Shown: positions 21,411 through 34,000 of the stretch, in pieces | Layout of the letters: the number at the start of each line of letters is the position of its first letter | How positions within the stretch are numbered: the first letter of the stretch is position 1 | Assembly (NCBI GenBank): GCA_037952775.1 | Contig: JBANAY010000004.1 | Span: forward strand, 2,666,001-2,730,000 | Length of the DNA stretch: 64,000 nt | Source of the DNA: Clonostachys chloroleuca | Taxonomy: Eukaryota; Ascomycota; Sordariomycetes; Hypocreales; Bionectriaceae | Direction: 5' to 3' | Translations under genes and position numbers: made by a program | The notes under the pieces: generated by a model | Seen by the model: the letters and a program-made list of their open reading frames with translations, nothing else | The model's database searches: none | Told to the model about the DNA's origin: nothing

Positions 21411-24400
21411 ATGACTGTCGCGTCGACGCATACGCCCCCCCACCAGCGCACGCTCAAGCGAGGGCCGACTCCTCCAGCTTGCCATCGTTTCAGTTCGGCG
21501 CACAGCAGACATCGCAGGCGTTACGTCACGAGCAACAGAGCGGACAGCGAGCAGCGATATATGGGAGTGGCCGTAAGATGGCGCCGAATATGCTGGAGCT
21601 GAACGGGCATCGCACCACGCCCACTGCGAATGGCGAGACGTCGCGGTTTCGATCCGTGCCGAACGGCGGAATAGACTACGAGGCTAGTTCCAACGAGGAT
21701 GAAGACCGCCGACCTAGCAGTGCGCCCGATCAAGGAGACCAATCTGCCTCTGCCCAGGCACGCGACCGAAACAGGATAGACACATCAGGTCGACCGAATA
21801 AACCATTATTACACAGATCGAAAAGCGAGTTTGGTCCTCGCCCAACCGACGATACTGAACACATCGAAGATGTCATCTCCGAATGGGGAACGCGGCATGG
21901 GTTTGAAGACCATTACCAATCGGAGCATATAATATCACAGCTTGCCAATGTATGTGCGCTCTTCTCGCAACACTTTCTCGTTCTGTCCCTTCTCGAGATG
22001 CTGTTATTAGGATCATCGTCTAATCTTGTGCAATAGAATTGGTACATGTACTTCACGGATAAACGCCACGAAACAACGGGCAAGCCCAAACCGCCACAAT
22101 ATGAGTTGCAGGACTGGCGGCAGAGAGATCGGCTAAAAACCGTATCTGCCGCCCTGGCTGTGTGCCTCAACATTGGAGTTGAGCCTCCTGATCAACTCAA
22201 AACAAACCCTGGCGCCAAGCTAGAGGCTTGGACAGACCCGACCGTACCGCCAGTTCAGAAAGCACTTGAGAATATCGGCAAAGCTCTCCAAGCCCAATAT
22301 GAAACCCTGGCAATACGTGCTCGCTACAAGCAATATCTTGATCCATCGGTGGAGGAAACGAAGAAGTTCTGCATATCTCTGCGACGCAATGCCAAGGACG
22401 AGCGAGTGCTGCTTCACTACAACGGACACGGCGTGCCAAAGCCCACCTCCTCGGGTGAAATTTGGGTGTTTAATAAGAACTACACCCAATACATTCCTGT
22501 ATCGCTTTATGACTTGCAACACTGGCTGCAAGCACCCACAATCTGCGTGTGGGATTGCTCCGAAGCAGGCAATATTCTCAACAACTACCATCGATTTGTC
22601 GAGAAGCACGAGGAGGAGGAGGACAAGGCAGCAGAGGAGAACTCAGGCTACGAGAAGACCAGTTTCAGGCCGTATATACACCTGGCAGCTTGCGCTGTGA
22701 AGGAGAACCTCCCCACCAATCCCTTGTTACCGGCCGATCTGTTCACCTCCTGCTTGACCACCCCCATCGAGATGGCGTTGTGGTTCTTCGTTTTACAGAA
22801 CCCCCTTAAAACCAACCTGACGCCTGAGAGAGCTAAGAAACTTCCCGGAAGACTGCAGGAGAGGCGAACTCCACTGGGCGAGTTGAATTGGATATTCACC
22901 GCCATTACAGACAGCATCGCGTGGACATCTCTGCCGCGGGACGTCTTTCGAAAATTCTTCCGACAAGATCTGATGGTGGCCGCGCTCTTCCGAAACTTTC
23001 TTCTGGCCCAAAGAGTCATGATGGTATTCGGATGCCACCCGCAGTCTTACCCAGCGCTACCGGATACGCATCAACACCCACTTTGGGAGACCTGGGACCT
23101 CGCTGTAGATATGGCACTGGCCCAGCTGCCTATGCTTGAGCGCAAGGAGAATGAGAGCATCGAGTATGAATACCAGAACTCGACCTTCTTCACCGAACAA
23201 CTTACCGCCTTTGAAGTGTATCTTACAAGAGGCGACGCTCTGGCTCAGAGGCCGCCAGACCAATTGCCTGTTGTTCTCCAGGTCCTCTTAAGCCAGCAGC
23301 ATAGGGTACGGGCTCTGATTCTCCTGGGAAGATTCCTAGATTTAGGACCCTGGTCTGTGCAGCTTGCCCTTAGCATTGGGATCTTCCCATATGTCCTGAA
23401 GCTGTTGCAATCAGCAGCAGTTGAACTGAAACCAGTTATGGTATTCATCTGGGCGAGATTGATAGCTGTTGATATCTCTTGCCAAACTGACCTCATCAAA
23501 GATAGCGGGTACAGCTATTTTGCCCAAATTCTGAAGCCATCAGAAGTACTGCCGGTAGTGGATGGTGACGAGCACAAGGCCATGTGCGCATTCATCTTAT
23601 CTATGCTCTGCAAGGACTACAAGAATGGTCAAATGGTCTGCAACCAAACTGACATCATGACCTACTGCCTTGGGCATCTTCAGAATGAAGGCAATCCGCT
23701 GTTGAGGCAATGGGCGTGTCTTTGCCTCAGTCAACTCTGGCAAGGCCTACCCGAAGCCAAATGGAGGGGAATCCGAGAAAACGCGTACATGAAATTGGCA
23801 TTACTGAGAAAAGATCCTTGCAGTGAAGTGCGAGCAGCTATGATCCATGCCATGACAACATTCCTCGGCATTCCAGACTTGACCGAAGAAGTTGCCCGCA
23901 TAGAGGAATCTGTCGCATGGACGATTTTGGAGATGGGCAATGATGGAAGCCCTGTGGTTCGTAAGGAATTTCTTGTCTTCCTATCTCACTTTGTTGTGAG
24001 ATTTGAGAACAAGTTCCTTGTGGCAGCATATGACCATCTGGTCGAGGAGGAGAAGGATTATCTCATGTTCCCTCCTCAGGATGATGGGCACGATCACAAA
24101 ATGGGACTTCACTATGTCAGGCCAGACAGTCGTAACCAAGATGGCACCATCAAGTCCACTGCCTACGGTCTTTCTCACAACACCGTGTTCATGGCTTGTT
24201 GGAAACACGTGTTGATCCTCAGCGTAGACCCGCACCCGGAGGTTCAAGATTTTGCGGCTACCATTGTGGATTACATGCACAACGCCTTGATTAATTCCAG
24301 CGTTGGAGCGCCAGCGCAAGGTCTGATGGCAGAAATTCAGAAGTACGCCCAAAAGGCAGCAAGCCACCAGGCCACCAGCTCAAGCCAGCGGATCGGTCTC

Positions 24401-25928
24401 ATGGGTGCGACCAGCACAGCCCCCCTCCATCGCCAGGTCTCTTGCGGAGAACCGCAAGCTTGCTCTTCCCATCATTGATTAGTGGAGAGGAGAAGCCAAG
24501 GCCGACGACGCCCTCCTCGATTAGCGGGGGAGGCCCTCCCAGATCACCTTCGTCTATTCAATTCTCAGCCCCGCCAGAGCAGAATGATTTTGTCAATGGT
24601 CACGCAACCTACAACGCTGCCCCCGAACCCCTCTCCGGGGCATTCGAGACACGAGACCTGTCTGAGGAGCCTTCCTTACCTCTGTCCAGCGGTTTCTTGG
24701 ATTGGGCGATTGAGTATTTCCGGGAACCCCAGATGAAACCGAGTGAGGCAGATGAGCCAGGAAGTACGGAATACAATGAACGCTTGTGGAGGCGTTCGAG
24801 AAACGAGACAATTCTGAGGGAAACCCAGCCGATGAAACAGTTCGCAGGCAGCCATAGGTGGAATAACCAGCTTGGTATCGTCAACAACGGGGCCCAGCCG
24901 GCTAAAATGACGTTCCACCAGTTCGAGGACCATTTGGCAGTATCCGATGATGGCAATACTGTGAACATTTGGGATTGGAAGAAACAAGGCCGGCTGAGCC
25001 GGTTCAGCAATGGAAACCCCTCGGGGTCCAAAATTAGTGACATGAAGTTTATCAACGAAGATGACCAAGCAATATTGCTCACCGGATCCTCTGACGGCGT
25101 TATCCGAGTATACCGGAACTATGACAGCGATCAAAACATTCAGCTCGCATCAGCATGGCGCGCTTTGACACATATGATCCCTAGTAATGTCAACTCGGGT
25201 ATGGTGTTTGATTGGCAACAGGTGACCGGACGAGTCCTGGTCGCAGGGGACGTCCGAGTGATTCGTGTATGGTACGCCGCTCATGAGACGTGTGTGATGG
25301 ATATTCCAGCAAGATCCGGATCCTGTGTAACGTCGCTCACGTCGGATCAAATGACAGGAAATCTCTTCGTGGCCGGATTTGGTGACGGCGCTGTGCGGGT
25401 ATTCGATACACGCTGCAGACCACAAGAATCCATGATCAGGAAATGGAAAGATGAAAATGATCGACAATGGATCAAGAGTGTTCACATGCAACGAGGAGGC
25501 CAGCGAGAGCTGTTGAGTGCAAGCCGCAATGGTAAGGTCAAAGTGTGGGATATCCGCATGGACAAGCCGTTGCACTCTTTCCAGGTTACACGGGACACCC
25601 TCCGAACCGCTAGCACGCATGAACACCTACCAGTATTTGCAGTGTAAGTCCTCATTCACTTTGAACTGGCGGGTTCTTTTTCCTACGATGAAGGCTAACA
25701 TTTGAGAATAGGGGAACATCTGCTCATGAAGTGAAGGTTTTCAACCTTGATGGACGGCCACTATCCCGGCTTGAGCCGTACTCGAGCTTCTTGCACCAGA
25801 ACCGTGGATCTCCCATCTCTGCTACTGCATTCCATCCTCACCGGCCACTTCTGGGATGTGCGTCTCAAGGTGATCACCATATCAATCTGTTTACGTGCGA
25901 GCAAGCGGAACCGCTGCATTTGGGCTAG
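21411..25928 (+). CDS. KOG1: Kog1/Raptor/Mip1, TORC1 scaffold subunit, 3 exons, two apparent frame breaks
   Basis: Kog1 presents substrates to TOR kinase in TORC1 at the vacuole. Exons are 21411-21949, 22037-25643 and 25712-25928. Intron phases fit only if one C is added at 21435-21441 and one at 24420-24425; the product is then about 1454 aa. The raptor N-terminal caspase-like domain is clear: RNAKDERVLLHYNGHGVPKP, SGEIWVFNKNYTQYIPVS and APTICVWDCSEAGNI. HEAT-like helices follow, for example SYFAQILKPSEVLPVVDG and ASLCLSQLWQGLPEAKW-type stretches. Then come seven WD40 blades ending in HHINLFTCEQ. Without the first correction, translation would have to begin at ATG 21578. The frame upstream of that looks coding, so the start at 21411 is favoured but not proven. 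Confidence 0.93.
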
Positions 25929-27402
25929 ATACCTATTGCTTGGAGGTCAACCTCGCGTCGGATAAGCTCGATTTAGAGTCTGGTGAGTTTTCACGAGGGT
26001 TGCGGCCTTTGTCTTGATATCATTCAGACATGCATCCTCTCTCATGAGTGCCATTGCATGGCCCTCTCCAGCTTTTCTTTTCAAGATTCAGTTACACGGA
26101 TCGGCGTTGGGGGAAGATGAGGTGGTGGAGATGGAGATAATATGTGTACGGAGTTCTGGCTGCGATGCCAACAGCGTTTGCATTATTTTGGGCTTGTGAT
26201 GGTGGTGACATCAGGGTATAGTATAGTTATTAATGATGGCTGAAAGCGCCTAACGAGACGCGGCCTATCAAGTTAATTCTCATATGAAATCTGCCAGTAA
26301 TACCGGCTGGCCAGGTTCTCAGCCTAATCGCCAACTTATGTGCAATTTTAACGCTGAGGATACGTGATGTTCCAATCACCATGGCGGTATGTGTTGTGCA
26401 TGAGAGACTACGGATAAGGGAGGATGAAGGCCCGCCTTCAATACATTCTTGTTCGAGAAGATAGACATTTGATGAGGATCAGCAAACGATTCATGTCACA
26501 GAGTCCCGCGGAAGGCGAGCAGTGTGTGAAGTACCTAGAATAAGCATAAGGTGTGTTGGTAAGGTAGTTGGTGATGTGTGAGAAGGGGCCTAAAGTGGGG
26601 TAGTGTCGGCGTTAATGGGAGCCTGTTGTAAGGGCTGTGTGCAGGGAAAACTGGATTGTGTAATGCAGCCATGAAACAGGCCAACTCCAGAGACCAGGGC
26701 GCTTGCTGGATAGAAGGACAAGAGGAGTTTTAGTCAGGTTGATTCTGTCCCAGCGGTGCGGGGTGGGTAACGCCCTCCCGCCCATTTGCATTCCAGCACC
26801 TGCTCTGCTCTGTGTGTGCCATAGAGTCGGGACCCGGACTCCTACACCGTGGAATCATGGTACTACGCCCCTCCACGATGCATGGACCGGCACATTTTTG
26901 CTGCAAGGCAAAAGCGGACCGGTTCAGCTGCCTTGTCGGGGCTAGGCAGCGGCTTATCACACCGGTAGGCAAAGCCCACATTTCCATGCAGTCATCATGC
27001 TGGGCATCATGGGCTTCGGGGTCGAATCAGACGGCAGAACAGCTACATCTAGGCAGTGCCCGGGGAACATCGACGTGCTGCCACCTCTTTCGCCTTAGCG
27101 CCCTCGCCGCTCAGTTCTAATAGAACGGCTCACTCAGATGACCATCATAACAATTTAGTGTATTTTGGTAAACTACATTGCAATATAGCCAACGAAGTTA
27201 CCACTGCGCTTTTTAGACTCCGCGCCCTTCAGCTGCTGGGAATTTCTCTTAAGAACCTTCTGCTTAACAGATTTTACGGCTACCCTGGTCCCTGCAAACA
27301 AGGAAAACAATCATAGCCCAAGTTCAAGAACCCTCGCCACCTGTATGTAGTTGGCGCCTCTGATCGCATGTAAGTAACCCGTATACCATTTTCATTTTTT
27401 AG
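25929..27402. other. Intergenic, no gene seen
   Basis: It begins with the Kog1 3' flank. It has no family-like coding frame on either strand. It ends at the pyrimidine-rich TTTTTTAG that precedes the coding-like fragment at 27403. Confidence 0.45.
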
Positions 27403-27669
27403 CCGATTTTTAATTCATTCAACACGTTCAGACCAGAAGCGCCTATTCTTAGTGTGATTCTGAGTTGTCCGCCCACGCTGGAATGGGAACGCACTCCGTT
27501 TAGCATCCAGTTCAAAGTGACATACCTAGGGGCTTCGCATAGTAGTATGCACTCAGCTGAGCCGATTATCTTCAATGATTATGGATTCCTCCAAGATGAG
27601 GGACTATGTCGGGGCACCCAACTCTTCCACTTCCACGATGACCGCTGGGAGGCGGTTGAGGAGGATTAG
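27403..27669 (+). pseudogene. Orphan coding-like fragment without a start codon
   Basis: An 88-codon open frame runs from just after a strong acceptor-like TTTTTTAG (27395-27402) to a TAG at 27667-27669. Its translation looks protein-like (for example RPEAPILSVILSCPPTLEWE, FSIQFKVTYLG and RWEAVEED, with alternating hydrophobic residues suggesting beta strands). No ATG opens the frame near its beginning, and an in-frame TAG sits immediately upstream. A donor-like GCATGTAAGT lies only about 30 bases upstream, too close for a fungal intron, and the frame before it is closed. It may be the last exon of a gene whose 5' part was not recognised, or a gene relic. I do not recognise the family. Confidence 0.35.
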
Positions 27670-28244
27670 CTCTGTGGTGGGAAAGCTAGGATGGCATTGT
27701 CAGCTAGCCAGGCACTGCGAGGCCTGAGGCAGGCACTACCTAGGTAGCGCCCAGGGAGCAGCTGTTGGAGTGACGCCACCCTGTTGGTCAGTGGAGAGAC
27801 AGACTGCCCAACCCCCGGCCGCCACCCAGTAACCCGCAGGCCCAGGCGCCGAGGAATCCACGGAGCCCTGTAGCTTAGTACCTTAGGTGCTAGGTAGGCC
27901 TTGCCTTAGCGCCTCTTACATCCTGCCTCCGCTCGTCTGTCTGCGCTTTGGTCAACGCCAGATGGTCGATGAGACAGACGGCCTGGTGACCATCTTCTCT
28001 TCCTGCTGTGCTACCTCTCCCTCTCCCTCCTGACTCGACCTTCGTTCCAGCTGCATCCCCGCCACCTCTCTCTACGTTCTGCCAAGCGGAACGCCGCCAA
28101 TTGAGAGCTGTTCCTTGTCGGGAGCTGAGCCCACCCTCCGCAAAAAGCAAAATCGACCCCGCCCAGCTACTGAACACAGGGAAGAAGAAAAAAAAACCAT
28201 ACTTTCACCACGGAGCTAGAGGGCAGTAAAGCAGCACAATTGCC
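27670..28244. other. Promoter and 5' UTR region of the annexin gene
   Basis: 575 bases, pyrimidine-rich in the second half (27985-28080 includes several CTCTCC-type runs). It contains TAGGTAGC/CCTAGGTAGC motifs near 27740 and 27890. No gene is supported. Confidence 0.5.
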
Positions 28245-30892
28245 ATGTCGCTAAATGTCGACAGCGAGTACCGTCGGGGTCACTCGAGGTCCCGATCTCG
28301 AGATGATCGCAAAAGAGACGACAGAGGCCCAGCGGACTCGACAAGCTACGTCTATCCCGGAGACGACTCGAGCTACCAGAGGTCCAGGAGCCGAAGTGAC
28401 GTAGGCTCCTCCGCCCCCAACGGCAGTGGCCTACCATACCCAACCGAAGGAGGGCTGTCAGAAATGGTCCCGGGAACTCACTACGGCTACGACCCGCCCA
28501 TGCCTTCCTACACCTCGGCTCCGACTTCAGGTCCCATCTACAGCGGGAGCTCGCGCGACCAGGCCACGAGCCAGCCACCTGGCGCATTCCCGAGCGACGG
28601 ACACCAGCTCGATCCTCACATCCAGACCGTCGAGCCGCCCGCGTCGAAGAGCGACAAGTCCAAGAACGACCGCCGTTCCCAGTACGGCTCCGCCGCCGAC
28701 GCCGATAGGTTCAGCAGCTTCCTGCCGCAGAAGTACGGCAAGCCCAAGGACAAGGAGTCCAAGCCCGAAGCGAGTGATCCCAAAAAGGCCAAGGACGACA
28801 AGTTCAGCTTCCTGCCCCAGAAGTACAGCTCCAACGCCGACGAGGACGAGAAGCGTCGTTTGCAGGGCTACGCGCCGAGCCCCAGCAGCAGCTCGCACAA
28901 GTTCGACCCCTCCAAGTATCTGGAACACCCGGGGCAGTCTGTGAAGTCGTACATTTCCGATCAAAAGGACCGTCACAAGATGAAGAAGGAGCAGCTGGAG
29001 GAGGATCTGGCCTATGGAAAGTTGCCTCCGCAGGAAGCTGCTGCAGCCGGCCTCGGGTCGTCCTATGTGCCTCGTCCGTCGTCGCAGGTGGGAGACAGGC
29101 CGCAGTCGTCACTTCACCCCGGACACGACGACCCGCGTTGGTACCGACCTACAAGCCCGGCCGCCAGTCAGGCTGATCCAAGGAGATCCCATCGAGACTC
29201 CTTCCACGGGGAAGATCCTCGAAGCTCTCAGCCTAATGTGTATACTGTGGAGCCGCCGCGAAGCAGCAGAGACCGAGACAGGTCTCATGAACGCAAGCGA
29301 GACAAGTCTCGAGATCGTGGGTTCCTTACGGTGGACGGTCACCGCAGGGACAAGTCCAGGGACAGGTCAAGCGACAGATCGAGAGACAAATCGAGAGACA
29401 AATCGAGAGACAGGTCGAGAGACAGGTCAAGGCACAGGTCGAGGCACAGATCTAGATCGAGGAGCAGGTCGAAGGAGAGAACCAGCGACAAGAAGAGCAG
29501 TCGCCATGACAAGTCTCCGGCGCCATCCTCTCGAATGTCCAAGTTGTCACTTGGCACAGGAGCCGCCACTTTAGGTGTTGCTGGCATGGCCATGTCGGGC
29601 GGAGCATCGCCGCTGCTTGAAGCATACCGTGGTACATATCAACAGTCCTCGCCTATGCCATCACCTCTTCTTTTGCCGACCGGCCACCCATCTGACGTTG
29701 AACCGCTCTCGCCTATCGCATCAGATGATGATGCAGAAAGGAGACGCAACCGACGGGCTCGATTCCATTGCGCTGAAGATAGCGCTGAGCGTCTGGCAAA
29801 GGCCCTCAGGGGCGACGGACCCCCAGACAAGGAACCACTCATCGAGATCCTTCCTAGCATGACCCACGAGCAGGTGATGGAGCTTCGTGTTCAGTACAAG
29901 CAATTGGTCAAGACGGGATCGCATCGGAAAGGCGTTAATATCGCAAAGCACATCCGAGCCCGCCTTAAAGACGAGAACCCCAACCTCATGAAGGCCTGTT
30001 ACGCAGTGGCACTGGGCATGTGGGAGAGCGAAGCCTACTGGGCCAACTTCTGGTACCATGGTGACAAGACGCGCCGAGAATTGCTCATTGAGTCACTCAT
30101 GGGTCGAACCAACGATGAGATTCGCTACATCAAGGATGCCTTCACTGATAAAAAGTACGACGATAGTCTTACCAAATGTATGAGGGAAGAGCTCAGGGAG
30201 GACAAATTCAAAAAGGCGGTCATGATGGTGCTTGATGAACGCAGGATGGATGAATATGACTCTCACGGACGTAGAGTACCTGTCGACATGCAGCTGGTTG
30301 ACGACGATGTGGAAGCCCTACGCAAAGCCATCAAAGCAGAGAAGGGGGCGAAAGCTTGATGATTTCGGTTGTCGTGACAAGAAGCGATTCTCATCTCCGC
30401 GAGATCTTGAACGAGTACGACCATCGCTACCGTGCCAATTTTGCCCGCGATGCTCTCAAGAAGAGTGGCAACCTCGTGGTATGCTGAACCTTTCTTGGTT
30501 TTTTGGGATTCTTTGTCCCCCCCCCCCCCCCCCGGTGATTCATTTTTGCTGACATATTTCTTATTTAGGGCGAGCTCCTGGCTCATATACTGAATGGCGT
30601 GATCAACCGTCCTGTGCGTGATGCACTCCTTCTGCACCATGCGCTCACTGCCTCCCGAAAGGATGAGCTTAGACACGAGCTGCTCACCTCACGCTTGGTA
30701 CGTCTGCACTGGGATGCGACGCACATGGCTGCCGTGCGCCAAGCGTATAGATCGCGGTACAACAAGTCACTCCAAGATGCTGTTAAAGAAGCGACTTCTG
30801 GCCACTGGGGTCAGTTCTGCCAGGAGCTCTGCATTGCCAGGGTCCCGAATGACGTCCGGAGGTTTGAAAAGGTTGCGTTTAGTTCCAGGTAA
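28245..30892 (+). CDS. Annexin with long RS-rich disordered N terminus (ANXC4-like), 2 exons, one apparent frame break
   Basis: Exons are 28245-30478 and 30569-30892. The 90-nt intron (GTATGC...TTTAG) contains a C17 run. One extra G in the G5 run at 30344-30348 is needed to carry the frame into the intron; the product is then about 852 aa and the phase is exact. Annexins bind acidic membranes in a calcium-dependent way. From about residue 505, annexin-like helical repeats appear: LAKALRGDGPPDKEPLIEIL, TRRELLIESLMGRTNDEIRY, ISVVVTRSDSHLREILNEYD and LLHHALTASRKDELRHELLT. The N-terminal 500 residues are disordered, with two FSFLPQKY or FSSFLPQKY motifs, an RDRS/RDKS tetrapeptide array and one Gly/Ala hydrophobic segment (about 435-450). 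Type II calcium loops are not obvious. Without the extra G the protein would stop after one and a half annexin repeats. Confidence 0.85.
29340..29480 (+). repeat. 12-bp coding minisatellite encoding RDRS/RDKS repeats
   Basis: About eleven imperfect copies of a 12-bp unit such as GACAGGTCGAGA encode tandem Arg-Asp-Lys/Arg-Ser tetrapeptides that grade into RHRS and RSRS. It lies in the disordered half of the annexin gene and keeps frame throughout. Length variation between strains is likely. Confidence 0.85.
30517..30533 (+). repeat. C17 homopolymer inside the annexin intron
   Basis: A 17-base cytosine run sits in the pyrimidine tract of the intron 30479-30568. It does not affect coding, but runs of this length are often miscounted in assemblies. 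Confidence 0.9.
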
Positions 30893-31078
30893 CGGTCGAC
30901 ATATAACGAGTTTATGAATCTACGAGCTAGTTAGCCATTCAATATATGTTAATGATTTGTGCTGCACGTACTTGGCGAGAGGCCTTTCTTTGACAGATGA
31001 GCTTATTCTTCTTATTGTTGTTCTATAGTCTCCAAAGACTGGAATCCATGATCCTCTCACCCACTTCTAAGAGGGAGT

Positions 31079-34000
31079 TTATTTCTTTGAACCCTTTCCA
31101 CCTCTCCCTTTTCCGCCACCTCCCCTTCCACCGCCCTTCCCTCCACCAGATCCTTTCCCGCCTCCACCGCTAGAGCCGCCGCCGCCTCCCGACATCATCA
31201 CACGGACCTTTCCCACTGGTATGCTATTGACGACCTCCTCGGGCCTTAGGGCTTTGATCAGCTCCACCTCTCGCGGCCACATCCTCTCACTATCCCTGGC
31301 GTGCTCGTCCACAACATTCTTCTTCCCGCTATCCAGCTTCAGCCTCTCGAGGATTTCCTTGACCGCCTTGCCCTTCTTCATGGCTCCCGGCTGCAGCTTG
31401 ACCTTGTACTTGAACTTGCCCAGGGCGTTCCAGGGCGCGCAGACCGGTATGAGCTCCGCAATCTCATCCCCCGGCAGCGGCGTGCCAACCAGAGCGTCGA
31501 TGGACGCCAGCTTCTCCTCCTCGCCGTCATCTGGCAGATCGACCCCCTCGTCCATCATTTGCCGGCGAACCTCTTCATGCTTCGCTGCCTCCTTCTGCTG
31601 CTTCTGGTGCTGGGCGCGGCGGCGTTCCCTCATCGCCTCCAGTTCCGCCTCGCGGTCCTCCTTGGCCTTGGCCTCGGCCTCAGCCCTCTTCTTCCCCAGC
31701 GCGGCACCGAGGACGGCCTCTGCGGCAGCACGGTCTTCCTCGTCCTGGTACTTGTACTTGGCGGCAATCTTCTTAGCCTTGCCCTTTTGGCCTCGCTTTG
31801 CTGGTGCTTTCTTGACGGAGCCGAGGCCACTATCTTTGGTTGAGGAGCGGGATTGCGCCTCGCTTGTGGAGTTTAGATCCTCTTCGTCATCGGGCTTCTG
31901 ATCCGTGCTTTCTTCTTCGCTTTCTGCTTCGTCCGCGGCCTGTTCAGTCAGTTTCAGGTCCGAAACCTCCTGCTCGATCTGAGCCACAGCATTTTCTGCC
32001 TCATCGGCTTCAGAGTGCTGCTGCAATGGGTTATCACGCTTGTCCTGATCTTCGTCCTCGCCCTCATCCTGTTCTTGTCCGGACTCGTCGTCTTTATCTT
32101 CCAGTGTATCAAGTGATTCCGCGGCGGGGTGATCATCGCCTTGCTCCTCATCACCTTCGTTGTCATTTTCGGCCGAGCTACCAACAGCCGCGGCTGGATC
32201 ATGGAGCCTGTGCTTCACATGTCGAGCCTTGCTAGCATCACTGATCTTGAACATGAACCCAAGACCCATTACAAGTTGGGCAGGAGGCAGGAAATTCTTG
32301 TTACCCTTGATCGTGAAACTACCGGGAGGTAAGATCTCCCCTGTAGATGCAGACTTGGACACCTGCTCTGCGTTTACCCACCATGCACCCATTCCAGCTT
32401 TGGAGTCCCATGCGTCAGAGGAGCAGACGGACAGTGTTCCTGCTTGGGATAATGTTGCAGGGGGGATTGGGGCATCTGGTGTGTTGAGATTGTTCTTGAT
32501 GACGACACTCGATGCGCCTCGTAGATCAGCGTAGCAGTAAACATCTCCCTTCCGCAAATGCCTCTTATACAGCATTTCATTTTGCAATGCGTCTTTGCCA
32601 GCAATCACCAGATATCCGTCTGATGAGATGAACCAAATGAATTTTTCGAACCACATCAGCTGTCGAATAGGCTGTAGTAACGCTTTCTCCTGCTTGAGAC
32701 CCCTTTTCAGGTCTTCATGAATTCGTTGCTCCGTGTTCTTGAGGGCACGTGTCGATTGCTGCTGAGTTTTCTCCTCCTTGACAGCAGCAGTCTTCCGCTG
32801 GTCATAGTAATCCCTTGCGTTGCTCCACGGGCTCAAGCCCAAGTTGATGTCAATAGAGAGTGACTTTCCCGGCGTCTGACCTCCCGCTTTTGAGCTAGCA
32901 GCGTCGTTATCTTCAGACTCACTGTCAGTCTCGAAGGGATCCTCGTCCTCGTCCTGTTCATCGTCCTCCTCTGCAAGCACAAGAGTGATTACATTTTCGT
33001 CAAGTTTCAACGGGAGCTTTATCACTTGCGCAACGGGGTTGCTGCGCTTCTTTTCACGCTCGATGAGCTTTCCGATATTCACCCAGTCCATTCCCTGAGC
33101 CAAAAGGCCGTTGACTGCATCCATCGCTTCCTGGACCCATTCCACGTTGGCTTCGATGGCAGCAGCCTTGCGGAGGTTTACGTTCTGGACTTCTTGTAGA
33201 CCCTCGATGCGCTTAGCCTGTTCCTGTCTGGCACTTTCAAGTCTTCTCTTGGCCTGTGCCTCTCTCTCGCTGAGCCTGGACTCCAACTTTTGACCTTCCA
33301 ACGATGAGAAAAACTCATCAACTGTTTGGTTATACCCATCGAACTCCAAAACTTTGATGGACGGGTCCTCTTGGAACTTTTTAGGGCAAAATGGGTGGAA
33401 ATCTTCGTACAAGAGATTCTCTCGTCTGTCGTCGACCTCCTCCTCTCCACTGGAAGCGACCCGATACTTGGCAAAAATATATCCTTTGCATTGCGAAGTA
33501 GATATAATAGTCTCAACCAGATCTCGAGCCTCGGACAAAGACTTCATCAGCTCATCCAAGAGCGTCTCACTAGCGAGGATGTCCGCCAACGGCCTCGAGA
33601 GATCAAAACTATTGGCTTGCAGGGTGTGATCGACCAGCACGGGGGGGACTTCGGTGATGGCACCAGCCAGACTCTTCCTTAACTCGGCCCCAACCTTCGC
33701 TTTGCCCTTCTTCAACGCCGACGGGTTCTGGGCCGCTGCTTTGCTGACAGCTGTGGCTAATGCATTTTTTACTCTCTCCTTAGTTAATGGGGGTATGGTG
33801 GGGTAGTTTTGTCGGTTCTCCAGAGAGTATTGGAGGCCTATCCGTTGCGGTTCTTGGCCATCTGCTTCTGATACGTTGCGCGCGATAGCTAGTATCTTCA
33901 AGTCGGCATCGGTCAAGATCAGGTTGCCGCTCTGTGACTCAACGTTAGTTGGGTCACATTCGATAAGCAGCTCGAAGAGGGGAAACCCACAGCAAAGAAC

